From assembly GCA_036266975.1 (NCBI GenBank), contig DATAWZ010000205.1, positions 1 to 34,785 of the forward strand: a stretch of 34,785 nucleotides of DNA. Reading direction: 5' to 3'. Under the pieces are notes generated by a model. It was given only the letters and a program-made list of their open reading frames with translations. It did not search any database and was not told the DNA's origin. The stretch comes from DATAWZ01 sp036266975. Its GTDB lineage: Bacteria > Actinomycetota > Thermoleophilia > Solirubrobacterales > Solirubrobacteraceae. The position numbers and the translations under genes are program-made. Of this stretch, positions 7,787-14,990 are shown piece after piece. Numbering within the stretch: the stretch's first letter is position 1; the number at the start of each line of letters is the position of its first letter.

Positions 7787-8497
7787 TCAGCCGCTGGCGG
7801 TGTCGAACAGCCGCTCGGGCTGGGTCTCGGACGGCTCGCCCGCCGGGGCCTGCGCCGCGGCCTCGCGCTCACCGACCGGCGCGCCGGCCCGGAGCCCGTC
7901 CATGAGCACGTCGAGCAGCCGGCTCGCGCGCCCCTCCCAGTCTCCGTCGGGCTCCAGCCGCCACAGGAACCCGAGCACGAGCAGCAGGTCGTCGGCATCG
8001 ACGCCTGACCGGATCGTGCCCTCCTTCTCGCTGGCGGCGAGCAGCGTCGAGAGCGCCCCGACGATCGGGCGGTAGGACTCGGCGGCCAGGCGCTCGCCGG
8101 AGACGGCGCCGTGGAGCGCGTCGGCGATCCCGCCCTTGGTCATCGCGTACTCGGCCAGCCAGGTCATCCACTCGCGCAGCGCCTCGGCCGGCGCCATCCG
8201 CTCGAGCAGGTCGGTCGCAGCGTCGGCGACGAGCTTGACCTCGTGCCGGTAGACCTCGAGCACGAGCGCCTCGCGCGTGGGGAAGTGGCGGTAGAGCGTC
8301 CCGGAGGCGACCCCGGCGCGCTCGGCGATCTCATTCAGCGACAGGTCCTCGTCGTCCAGCAGCGCCTCCGAGGCCGCCTCGAGGATCCGCTCGCGGTTGT
8401 GCTGGGCGTGCGCGCGCAGCGACGCGGTCCGCCGCTCGATCGCGGCGATCTCCTCCTCGGTGCTCTGGGGCCTCTCGTCCATCCCGCTGGCCGGCAT
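7787..8497 (-). CDS. TetR-family transcriptional regulator
   Basis: A 236-residue repressor-type regulator. The DNA-binding domain is at about 30-80: HNRERILEAASEALLDDEDLSLNEIAERAGVASGTLYRHFPTREALVLEVYRHE. The helix-turn-helix and the GTLYRHFPTREAL recognition segment are intact. The C-terminal ligand domain contains LREWMTWLAEYAMTKGGIADAL. That section closely resembles the TetR at 30736-31299 (LREWMDRFIDYMATKRGMADAL), so the two are paralogues of the SbtR-like subgroup. The ATG at 8497 is used; a second in-frame ATG at 8482 is possible. A longer frame exists upstream but is not conserved. Its target is not evident; no clear palindrome lies next to it. Confidence 0.9.
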   Translation of the reverse strand: MPASGMDERPQSTEEEIAAIERRTASLRAHAQHNRERILEAASEALLDDEDLSLNEIAERAGVASGTLYRHFPTREALVLEVYRHEVKLVADAATDLLERMAPAEALREWMTWLAEYAMTKGGIADALHGAVSGERLAAESYRPIVGALSTLLAASEKEGTIRSGVDADDLLLVLGFLWRLEPDGDWEGRASRLLDVLMDGLRAGAPVGEREAAAQAPAGEPSETQPERLFDTASG

Positions 8498-8544
8498 TAT
8501 GGAGCCCCCGCCAGCGGATGGAAATGCCGGCTGCGAACCGGTGG

Positions 8545-9062
8545 CTACGAGATCGGGGCGTTCGCGTCGCCCGGCATCAGCAGCTCGGGCACCTGGGAGA
8601 AGCGGTAGCTCGGCGTCGTGCCCCGGCTCTGGGTCCGCACGAACACCCAGACCACGTCGAAGCGGTCGTCGGGCCACGTCTGCGGCACTGCCGGCGAGAC
8701 GCTGCCCAGGGCGTCGGCGATCGTGGGGATGTGGTCGTGCTCCCGGCAGATGAGGATCGGCGACCCCGCGCTCGGCAGCGCCGCGACGAGCTGCGGCTCA
8801 TCGCCGACGCCGAAGTCGGTGTTGATCGTCAGCCCGGTCCGGGCGGCGAGGAAGCTGATCGTCTCGATCTCGCGCGCGCTGCCGCCGGCCGGCCCGGTCT
8901 CGTTGGAGGCGAACAGGCTCGCCGGGCGCAGCAGGCCCGGACGCACCGGGCCGACCGCCGGCGCGAACAGCTCGACGAGGCCTGTGCGCCGCCTGCCCCG
9001 ACCAGGCCGACGGCGGCCAGGCCCTTCATAGCGGTACGCCTGGAGAAACGGCGTTCGCTCAT
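8545..9062 (-). pseudogene. Broken histidine-phosphatase-like gene with a Tat-type leader
   Basis: The gene begins at the ATG at 9062 with a twin-arginine type leader (MSERRFSRRTAMKGLAAVG) in one frame. At about 8980-8985 the coding sense moves by one base into a frame reading LVELFAPAVGPVRPGLLRPASLFASNETGP and on to the TGA at 8545. This second part matches the C-terminal half of the histidine phosphatase (phosphoglycerate mutase-like) fold and includes the ICREHDHIPTIADAL segment with a catalytic His. The N-terminal half with the RHG phosphohistidine motif is absent. The locus therefore combines an internal loss of roughly 100 or more residues with a one-base frameshift. No active enzyme can be made from it. 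An alternative is a short product from the GTG at 8946, which would still lack the active site. Confidence 0.65.
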
Positions 9063-9155
9063 GGCGGGCAACCTGAGGGAAACCAAGCGCGAGCGCGTTA
9101 CCGGTCTGTGAACGCGCGCGTGTTGGCGATCGGCCGGTTCGGGTAGAGATGCGCC

Positions 9156-10472
9156 GTGAGGCGGATCCCGGCAGGCGAGGTCGTCTTCGAGCTCGACCGC
9201 TTCGCGTGGACGGGCGCCAAGCGCCTGGAGGTCAGGGGACGCTGGTACGGAGTGCGCGGCCAGCGCTTCCTGCGCCCCTCGCTGACGCTGACGATCCCGG
9301 GCGACGCGGACTCCCAGCGCGCGCTGGCCGTCCTGGACCACAAGCCCTGGCCGGTCCACGAGGGCGAGCAGTGGGTCGCGGCGTTCCCCTGGGAGGGCGA
9401 GTTGCCCTCCTTCGCCCAGGCCGAGCTCGAGGTCTCGCCCACGATCGCCGTCGCCCTGCCGCTGCGCGGCCTGCAGCACCCGCCCCCGCGGCGCCGGCGC
9501 GGCGGGGGCGCGCGCGAGCCGATCACGGCCGGCACGCGGGCGCCGCGCACCGCCGCCGCCCGCGAGCCCCAGGCGGTGCTCGTCGCCGCCGCGCCGGCGC
9601 CGCCCGAGGCGCCGACCCCGCCTCCGCCGAGCAGGGAAGAGCTCGTCCGGTCGCTCGAGGGCGAGCACCAGCGCCTCGAGCAGGCGCTCGCGGGCAGCCA
9701 CGGCGAGCGCCAGCGGCTCTCGGGCGAGCTGGCCCGCGCGCGCGAGGCGCGCGACGCGGCCGTGCTCGCCCAGCAGGAGGCCGAGCAGGCGCTGCAGTCG
9801 GGCTTCGCCGCGCGCCTGCAGGAGCTGCGCGAGGAGGTCGAGCGCGAACGCGCGCTCGCCCGCCGCGGCGCGGAGGCGATGCACGAGCGCGATGCGGCGC
9901 TCAATGAGGCCGCGCGCACGCACGCCGAGCTCGAGCAGACTCGGGCGGCGCTCGAGCAGGTCGCGCGCGAGCGCGACGAGCTGCGCGCCAGCGCCGAGCT
10001 GCTCCCGCAGCTGCGAACCCAGTGCGAGCAGCTCACCCACGAGCGCGACGCCGCGGTCGGCGCGATCGAGCAGCTCGCCCAGGAGCGCGACGCGGCGGTC
10101 GGGACCCGCGACCGGCTCGTGCGCGAGCGTGACACGGCGGCGCGGGCGCGCCAGGAGCTCCAGCGCGAGCTCGAGCGCCGGGACGCCGAGCCGCTGCGCC
10201 CCCGTCCCGCGGAGATGGCACAGGTGACCGAGGAGATCGCGGCGGTCGGCGGGCGCGAGCGCTACCCGCCGCCCCCGCCCGCCGAGGCGTGGCCGCGCCC
10301 GGCGGCGCCGCCGGCGGCGAGCGACTCGCCCTGGCTGGTGCGGGCGATGGTGCTCAGCGCGCTGCTGATCGTCGGCATCGTGCTGGTCATCGCGCTCGGC
10401 AGCTCGTTCTCCGGCCACGCGCACGCCGCGGCGTGCACCGGAGCCCGCTGCGTGCACGCCGCGCGCCGCTGA
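9156..10472 (+). CDS. Tail-anchored coiled-coil protein, unknown function
   Basis: A 438-residue protein with three parts. The N-terminal domain (about 1-110) is compact and beta-rich (GEVVFELDRFAWTGAKRLEVRGRWYGVRGQRF; SLTLTIPG). An Ala/Pro/Arg-rich linker leads into a long coiled coil (about 161-348) with heptad-like repeats of Glu, Arg, Leu and Ala and a recurrent ERDAAVG/ERDEL pattern. A second Pro-rich linker leads to a single membrane helix (about 393-415, WLVRAMVLSALLIVGIVLVIALG) and a 20-residue tail with two Cys. The architecture suggests a membrane-tethered cytoplasmic filament or scaffold. The N-terminal domain pattern is common as a standalone unit in related actinobacteria, but I cannot name its function. 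The start is the GTG at 9156. Confidence 0.75.
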   Translation: MRRIPAGEVVFELDRFAWTGAKRLEVRGRWYGVRGQRFLRPSLTLTIPGDADSQRALAVLDHKPWPVHEGEQWVAAFPWEGELPSFAQAELEVSPTIAVALPLRGLQHPPPRRRRGGGAREPITAGTRAPRTAAAREPQAVLVAAAPAPPEAPTPPPPSREELVRSLEGEHQRLEQALAGSHGERQRLSGELARAREARDAAVLAQQEAEQALQSGFAARLQELREEVERERALARRGAEAMHERDAALNEAARTHAELEQTRAALEQVARERDELRASAELLPQLRTQCEQLTHERDAAVGAIEQLAQERDAAVGTRDRLVRERDTAARARQELQRELERRDAEPLRPRPAEMAQVTEEIAAVGGRERYPPPPPAEAWPRPAAPPAASDSPWLVRAMVLSALLIVGIVLVIALGSSFSGHAHAAACTGARCVHAARR

Positions 10473-10479
10473 GCGCTCC

Positions 10480-10523
10480 TCAACCCACGGGTTGACGCGG
10501 CAGATCAACCCGCGATTCAACCC
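10480..10523. promoter_or_regulatory. Cluster of TCAACCC heptamers, candidate operator
   Basis: The 89-base gap before the membrane-protein gene holds four exact copies of TCAACCC: forward at 10480-10486, inverted (GGGTTGA) at 10489-10495, forward at 10505-10511 and forward at 10517-10523. The first two form a 7-base palindrome with a 2-base spacer; the last two are 12 bases apart. Such clustering in a promoter-sized gap suggests binding sites for a dimeric regulator controlling the downstream gene. The 2-base loop rules out an RNA hairpin for the first pair. Confidence 0.5.
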
Positions 10524-10561
10524 CTGCGCCGACGAATCAATGCGCCCGCGAGACGATCATC

Positions 10562-11089
10562 GTGCCCATGACCACCACCGATTATCTCCTCAACGGCCTC
10601 TTCGTCTTCAGCGTTCTGCGCCAGGTGCGCGAGCGCCGGCTGGACCTGCAGAGCATCCTTCTCCCCCTCGGCATCGTGGCCTTCGTGGCCCACAGCTACA
10701 TCCACACCGTCCCCTCGGCCGGCAACGACCTCGTCCTGGTCGGTCTGCTCGCCTCGGTCGGCATCACCCTCGGCGTCCTGTCCGGCCTGACCACCCGCGT
10801 CCGCGTCGGCGACGACGGCGCCGCGCGGACCCGGGTCGGCTGGATCGCCGGCTCGCTGCTGATCGGCGGAATGCTCGCCCGCATGGTCTTCGTGCTGGCG
10901 GCCGAGCACGGCGCCGGCGGCGCGATCAGCAGCTTCAGCGCCACGAACCACCTCACCGCCGCCGCGTGGACGGTCGCCCTGGTCGCGATGGCGCTGTGCG
11001 AGATCATCGCCCGCATGGTGACCGTCCAGGTCCGCGCCTACCGGATGACCGGCACCGTCGCCGGGCTCCCGATCCCCGCCGCCGCGTGA
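10562..11089 (+). CDS. Small membrane protein, unknown function
   Basis: A 175-residue protein with about five hydrophobic segments: LLNGLFVFSVL, ILLPLGIVAFVAHSYIH, LVLVGLLASVGITLGVLSGL, WIAGSLLIGGMLARMVFVLAA and TAAAWTVALVAMALCEII. His residues occur in the second segment. The GTG at 10562 and the ATG at 10568 are both possible starts. No named family is recognised. The last codons and stop lie in a stretch that also matches the right end of the insertion element at 15853-18378 (see 11077-11106). The extreme C-terminus (IPAAA) may therefore derive from an old insertion. The gene is probably controlled through the TCAACCC cluster just upstream. Confidence 0.65.
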   Translation: MPMTTTDYLLNGLFVFSVLRQVRERRLDLQSILLPLGIVAFVAHSYIHTVPSAGNDLVLVGLLASVGITLGVLSGLTTRVRVGDDGAARTRVGWIAGSLLIGGMLARMVFVLAAEHGAGGAISSFSATNHLTAAAWTVALVAMALCEIIARMVTVQVRAYRMTGTVAGLPIPAAA

Positions 11090-11106
11090 GCTCGCCCGAA
11101 ACTCGA
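11077..11106 (+). repeat. Orphan copy of the insertion-element right end
   Basis: A 14-base block (CGCCGCCGCGTGAG) ending at 11090, a 3-base gap, then a 13-base block (CCCGAAACTCGAG) at 11094-11106. The same two blocks, in the same order with a 2-base gap, form the right end of the insertion element (18350-18363 and 18366-18378). In both places the first block contains a gene's stop codon. Two exact matches of this length in register are unlikely by chance. It may be a relic end of a related element or a preferred target. Confidence 0.5.
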
Positions 11107-11187
11107 GCGCCGTCCCCGGCCCGCCTCCGCGGGCCGCTCGGCGTTCTATCGTCTCGCGGCGGAGATGATGGGGTTAAAAGGTGGGGT

Positions 11188-12405
11188 GTGAACGGTGAGG
11201 CTTCAGCGCGGTCGTTCACCAGTGACCGCGTGGCCGCGGCGCACGAGCGCGCGGCCGAGCGGCTGGAGCGCCAGCGCAACACGCTTCGCCCGCTCGGGTG
11301 GTTGGTCGCCATCGCGGTGGCCATCGGCGCGATCAGTGGCCACCCGGCGGCCGGGCTGAGCGGCAAGGGCCTCGCGGTCAGCGCGGCGCTGGTCGTGTTC
11401 GTCGCCGCGATCGGGCTGACCGTCCCGGCCCGCTTCGCGGAGTGCTCGCGCGGGGCGCGGGCGGCGACGATCGTGGTGATGGCCGGCGCCGGCGTGGCGC
11501 TGCAGGCGCTGCAGCCCCATGACGCGACCGAGCTGTCGGTCGCGGCCGCGGTGTGGATGGCGGTCGCGCGCGTGCCGCCGCTCGCGGTCGGCGGCACGCT
11601 GGCCGCCGGCATCACCAGCGCGCTGGATCTGGCCATGGCCCTCGCCGGCGCCTCATCCTCCTCGGTGCTCGCCACCACGCTGCTGTGCGCGCTGCTCGCG
11701 CTGATGGCCGTGTTCATGGGCCAGGCGCGCGCGAACGAGGACCGGGCCGAGGTGCTGCTCGCCGAGCTCGAGGACGCACGCGAGGAGCAGCTGCGAGCGG
11801 CGGCGTTCGCCGAGCGCGGGCGGATCGCCGGCGAGCTGCACGACGTGCTCGCCCACTCGCTGTCCGGCGCGGCGATCCAGCTGCAGGGCGCGCGCATGCT
11901 CGGCGCCCGCGAGCAGGTGCCCGCCGAGATGCAGGCGGCGATCGAGCGCGCGAGCGAGCTGGTCAAGGGCGGGCTGGCCGACGCGCGCCAGGCGGTTGGC
12001 GCGCTGCGCGGCGAGCGGGTACCGACCGTGGCCCAGCTGCCTTCCCTGATCGAGGCCTTTCGCCAGGACATGAACCTCGACGCCTCCCTGAGCATCGTCG
12101 GCGCCGCGCGCGAGCTGTCGACCGAGGCGAGCCTGGCCCTCTACCGCGGCGCCCAGGAGGCGCTCACCAACGTCGCCCGCTACGCCCCCGGCGCGCGCAC
12201 CGCGGTCGTGCTCGCCTACGGGTCGGACCGTACGACGCTGAGCATCGAGGACGCCCGAGCAGGCGGTCCGCGCAACGGGTTGCGCGGGGTCGGCGGCGGG
12301 CGCGGCCTGGCCGGGATGCGCGAGCGGGTCGAGCAGGCCGGCGGCACGATGCGCGCCGGGCCGAGCGGCGAGGGCTGGCGCGTGGAGCTGGACGTCCCGG
12401 CATGA
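11188..12405 (+). CDS. NarL-type sensor histidine kinase
   Basis: A 405-residue membrane kinase. Residues about 33-180 contain roughly five to six hydrophobic segments (WLVAIAVAIGAISG, LAVSAALVVFVAAIGLTV, AATIVVMAGAGVALQAL, AVWMAVARVPPLAVGGTLAAG, VLATTLLCALLALMAVFMG) with almost no outside loop, typical of membrane-embedded sensing. A linker helix leads to the HisKA_3 motif AERGRIAGELHDVLAHSLSG, with phospho-acceptor His218. The ATPase domain shows QEALTNVARYAPGA (N-box) and GRGLAGMRERVEQAGGTM. The GTG at 11188 was chosen for the AAAGGTGGGG sequence just upstream. The gene overlaps the next as ATGA, so kinase and regulator are made together. The signal is unknown. Confidence 0.92.
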   Translation: MNGEASARSFTSDRVAAAHERAAERLERQRNTLRPLGWLVAIAVAIGAISGHPAAGLSGKGLAVSAALVVFVAAIGLTVPARFAECSRGARAATIVVMAGAGVALQALQPHDATELSVAAAVWMAVARVPPLAVGGTLAAGITSALDLAMALAGASSSSVLATTLLCALLALMAVFMGQARANEDRAEVLLAELEDAREEQLRAAAFAERGRIAGELHDVLAHSLSGAAIQLQGARMLGAREQVPAEMQAAIERASELVKGGLADARQAVGALRGERVPTVAQLPSLIEAFRQDMNLDASLSIVGAARELSTEASLALYRGAQEALTNVARYAPGARTAVVLAYGSDRTTLSIEDARAGGPRNGLRGVGGGRGLAGMRERVEQAGGTMRAGPSGEGWRVELDVPA

Positions 12406-13073
12406 GCGCCATCCGGGTCCTGATCGTCGACGACCAGCGCGTGGTGCGCGACGGGCTGAGCATGCTCGTGGACCTGATGGAGGGCATCGAGGTGATCGGC
12501 ACCGCCCAGGACGGCGCCGAGGCGCTCGAGGTCGCCGACCGCGATCGGCCCGACGTCGTGCTGATGGACCTGAACATGCCGGTCCTCGACGGCGCCGCGG
12601 CCACGCGCCGGATCGGCCAGACGCTGCCGGGCACCCAGGTGCTGGTGCTCACCACCTATGCCAACGACGAGGCGCTGTTCCCCGCGCTCCAGGCCGGCGC
12701 GCGCGGCTACCTGACCAAGGACGCGAGCGCGGAGGAGATCGAGCAGGCGATCCGCGCGGTGGCCGACGGCCAGACCCACCTCGACCCGGCCGTCCAGCAG
12801 CGGTTGGTGGCCGCCGTCCTGGACGGACCGCGGCAGGCGCCCGCGAGCGCGGAGGAGAACGCCGCGCCGGTCGAGCGGCCCGACGCGCTCACCCCGCGCG
12901 AGATCGAGGTGCTCGGGCTGATCGCCGACGGGCTCTCCAACGCGGAGATCGCCGAGATGCTCGTCGTCTCAGCCGCGACGGTCAAGACGCACGTCAACCG
13001 CGTCTTCGCCAAGACCGGCGCCCGCGATCGCGCGCAGGCCGTGCGCTACGCCTACCGGCACGGCATCGTCTGA
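12402..13073 (+). CDS. NarL/LuxR-family response regulator
   Basis: A 223-residue regulator paired with the preceding kinase through an ATGA overlap. The receiver domain shows acidic D10 and D11 (VLIVDDQRVVRDGL), phospho-acceptor Asp56 in VVLMDLNMPVLDG, the TTYAND switch region and Lys106 in YLTKDASAEE. After a short linker the GerE/LuxR-type helix-turn-helix (about 158-215) has LTPREIEVLGLIADGLSNAEIAEMLVVSAATVKTHVNRVFAKTGARDRAQAV, a very complete match. It ends six bases before the convergent acyltransferase stop, leaving no room for a separate terminator. Confidence 0.95.
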   Translation: MSAIRVLIVDDQRVVRDGLSMLVDLMEGIEVIGTAQDGAEALEVADRDRPDVVLMDLNMPVLDGAAATRRIGQTLPGTQVLVLTTYANDEALFPALQAGARGYLTKDASAEEIEQAIRAVADGQTHLDPAVQQRLVAAVLDGPRQAPASAEENAAPVERPDALTPREIEVLGLIADGLSNAEIAEMLVVSAATVKTHVNRVFAKTGARDRAQAVRYAYRHGIV

Positions 13074-13078
13074 CTGGC

Positions 13079-13747
13079 TCAGCGCCCTGGCTCGCCGCCG
13101 GCGGCGATCCGCTTCGCGCGCCGGCGCCCGGCGATCCGGATCGGCGCCTGCGCGCGGATCTCGGCCAGCAGCCGGCGCGAGAGATCGACCGGCTCCTCGC
13201 CGGGCCGAAGGCCGCTCCCCTGCGGGGCGAAGAAGCGCACGCTGACGTGCGGGCGGTGGCTCGGGAACTTGGGGATATCGACCGTGTCGAGCACCGTGCA
13301 GCAGACCAGCTCGGCCTCGGGGACCGCGTGCGCCAGCCGCCCGAGGCCGCTGCGCGCGCGCAGCTCGCGTCCGAGCGAGCGCGTCCCCTCGGGAAAGACC
13401 CCGATGCACGCGCCGGCTCGGAGCTCGGCCACGGCGCGGTCGAGCGCTCGTGCGTCGCCGGCGCCCCGGTCGATTGGGATCTGGCCCATCCCGTCAAGGA
13501 TCCACCCCATTCCGGGCTTCCACAGCGAGGCCTTGGCCAGCGCGCGGATCTGCCGCCGCGGCAGCCCGGCGATGCCGATCGTCACCGGGTCCCAATAGCT
13601 GTCGTGGTTGCCCACGAGCAGTACCGGCCCCTGCAGCGGCAGGTGCTCGAGGCCCTGCACGTCCAGCCGGCCCCACCAGCGCACCGCCGGCGCGGCGAGG
13701 GCCATCACCGTCCGGTAGGCGCCGGTCACCCTCTCCACGCGGTCCAT
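13079..13747 (-). CDS. 1-acyl-sn-glycerol-3-phosphate acyltransferase (PlsC family)
   Basis: A 222-residue acyltransferase that would transfer a fatty acyl group to lysophosphatidate or a similar acceptor at the membrane during phospholipid synthesis. Motif I (NHDSYWDP, catalytic His48 and Asp53 in an HX4D arrangement) and motif III (FPEGTRS, about 118-124) are intact. IPIDRGAG supplies the motif II region. The N-terminal segment (AYRTVMALAAPAVRWWGRLDV) is amphipathic, as expected for membrane association. I used the ATG at 13747; an in-frame GTG at 13789 would add 14 residues and cannot be excluded. It is a lone minus-strand gene, tail to tail with the response regulator. The exact acceptor lipid cannot be read from the sequence. 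Confidence 0.9.
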   Translation of the reverse strand: MDRVERVTGAYRTVMALAAPAVRWWGRLDVQGLEHLPLQGPVLLVGNHDSYWDPVTIGIAGLPRRQIRALAKASLWKPGMGWILDGMGQIPIDRGAGDARALDRAVAELRAGACIGVFPEGTRSLGRELRARSGLGRLAHAVPEAELVCCTVLDTVDIPKFPSHRPHVSVRFFAPQGSGLRPGEEPVDLSRRLLAEIRAQAPIRIAGRRRAKRIAAGGEPGR

Positions 13748-13857
13748 GAAGGGCGCATCCTGCCAGACCGCGCTCGGATCCTCGTCCACCTCGTGCCCGC
13801 CCGCCGCGCGCCTGCGCGCGGTCGCGCCAACCGAGACCGCAGTGACCAGGCTCGTCC

Positions 13858-14843
13858 TCACAGCGGTGGCGGCCCGCCTGGCCCTGCGGGACCTTGCTCC
13901 AGCCGTCCGCCGCGAAGGCGCGCGTACACCTGCTCGCCGACGTAGTCGGCCATCAGGTTCTCCCCGAAGGGCCCGTACCGGGTCGGGTCCCAGTCGAGTG
14001 CGAACCCGACCACCGAGGCGTCGTCGGAGACCCCGGTCACGGTGTCGGACTCCGATCAGCCGGTCCCGCTCGCTGTAGAAGGTCAGGAAGCGGCCGTTGT
14101 CGGAGAGGTGTCGTGGCCTTCGCCGCGACGTTGTACACGCAGCCCTCGGGGGTGTCGGGCCCGAGGTTGCTCGCCGCGCTCTCGTAGGCGACCCCGAGCG
14201 GCAGGCTCGGCGTGGCCTCACCGACGATCGAGGGGGAATCGGCGCTCGCGTTCAGAGGGGCGATGGACGGGACGGCGACGCTCGGGATCCCGAGGGGTGC
14301 CTTCCTCGTGAGGTCGTGGAGATAGACCTGCGCGTGAGTGTTCGGGTCGTCGCTGTACCGGTTGGTCGCGGTGGAGATGAACGCCGCCGTCGCGCCGTCC
14401 GAGGACAGCGCCGTCGGCGAGACCGTTCCGTTCGGCGCTCCTCCGGACAGGGTCCCGCTGATCATGTCGGTCCGGTTGGTCGTCCTCTCGCTGCCGTCGT
14501 CGCTGACGCCCTCGAGCTCGACGGTGCCGGTCGGCATGTTCGAGGCGGTCTGGGCGCCCGAGCCGTTCAGCAGGCTCACGACCGAGGACTGCCCGGACTG
14601 GATGTCGTCGAGGATCGCCCGCTGCTGCGGGTTGCCGTCGACGTCCGCCGGCGGCCAGTCGCCGCCAGTCAGCCCGGGCTCGGCGGCCGTGAACCCCCCG
14701 TACTGGTCGAGCGGGCAGCCACAGGAGCCGCCCGGGTCCACGGTGGGCCGCTCGCCGCTCGTCGTGATCGGCTGGGAGACGATGATCGTCGCGTCCAGCG
14801 CGAGCGCGGTGAGGACCACCAGCAGTGTGCGCCGCCCACACAT
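13858..14843 (-). pseudogene. Frameshifted secreted protein gene (beta-propeller-like)
   Basis: Starting from the ATG at 14843, the frame encodes a signal peptide (MCGRRTLLVVLTALALDATIIVSQ) and a Ser/Thr/Asp-rich exported domain. It has recurring ALSSDGATAAFISTATN-like segments that recall TolB/PD40 propeller blades. At about 14105-14115 the coding sense moves by one base to LSDNGRFLTFYSERDRLIGV, and at about 14045-14055 by one more base to DTVTGVSDDASVVGFALDWDPTRYGPFGENLMADYVGEQVYARLR, ending at the TGA at 13858. Joined, the three pieces give a coherent protein of about 325 residues. As written, translation stops early in a non-native tail. Two same-direction shifts 60 bases apart suggest two single-base insertions, either real decay or sequence error. 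The family assignment is tentative. Confidence 0.6.
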
Positions 14844-14896
14844 ATGGCGCGACGGTACGTACCCGCGGCCTCCCCGTCACCGGTGCGCACACCAAT

Positions 14897-14918
14897 GTGC
14901 GTGACGATCGTCACGCAC
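14897..14918. promoter_or_regulatory. 22-bp perfect palindrome, candidate operator
   Basis: Arms GTGCGTGACGA and TCGTCACGCAC meet with no spacer, giving a perfect 22-base palindrome. It lies in the 147-base gap between a minus-strand gene starting at 14843 and a plus-strand gene starting at 14991. It could serve either promoter. With no loop it is a DNA-protein site rather than a terminator. An AT-richer stretch at about 14947-14978 (TTTAAC, then TAATTC) may be the promoter of the COG4705 gene, but spacing and consensus are weak. Confidence 0.55.
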
Positions 14919-14990
14919 CCGTGTGAATGCTCTCACGCCGGCCGTTTCGTTTAACCACTTCTAATTCTGCGTTCCTAGGGTCGCCGGGCG

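Noticed and set aside
8829..10520. A 563-residue minus-strand frame opposite the coiled-coil gene
   Set aside because: Low-complexity Arg/Ala/Leu antisense shadow. Only its last part is meaningful, as the Tat-type leader of the broken phosphatase gene.
14888..14925. Outer arms CACAC and GTGTG around the 22-bp palindrome
   Set aside because: They are not centred on the palindrome (off by two bases), so they do not extend it.
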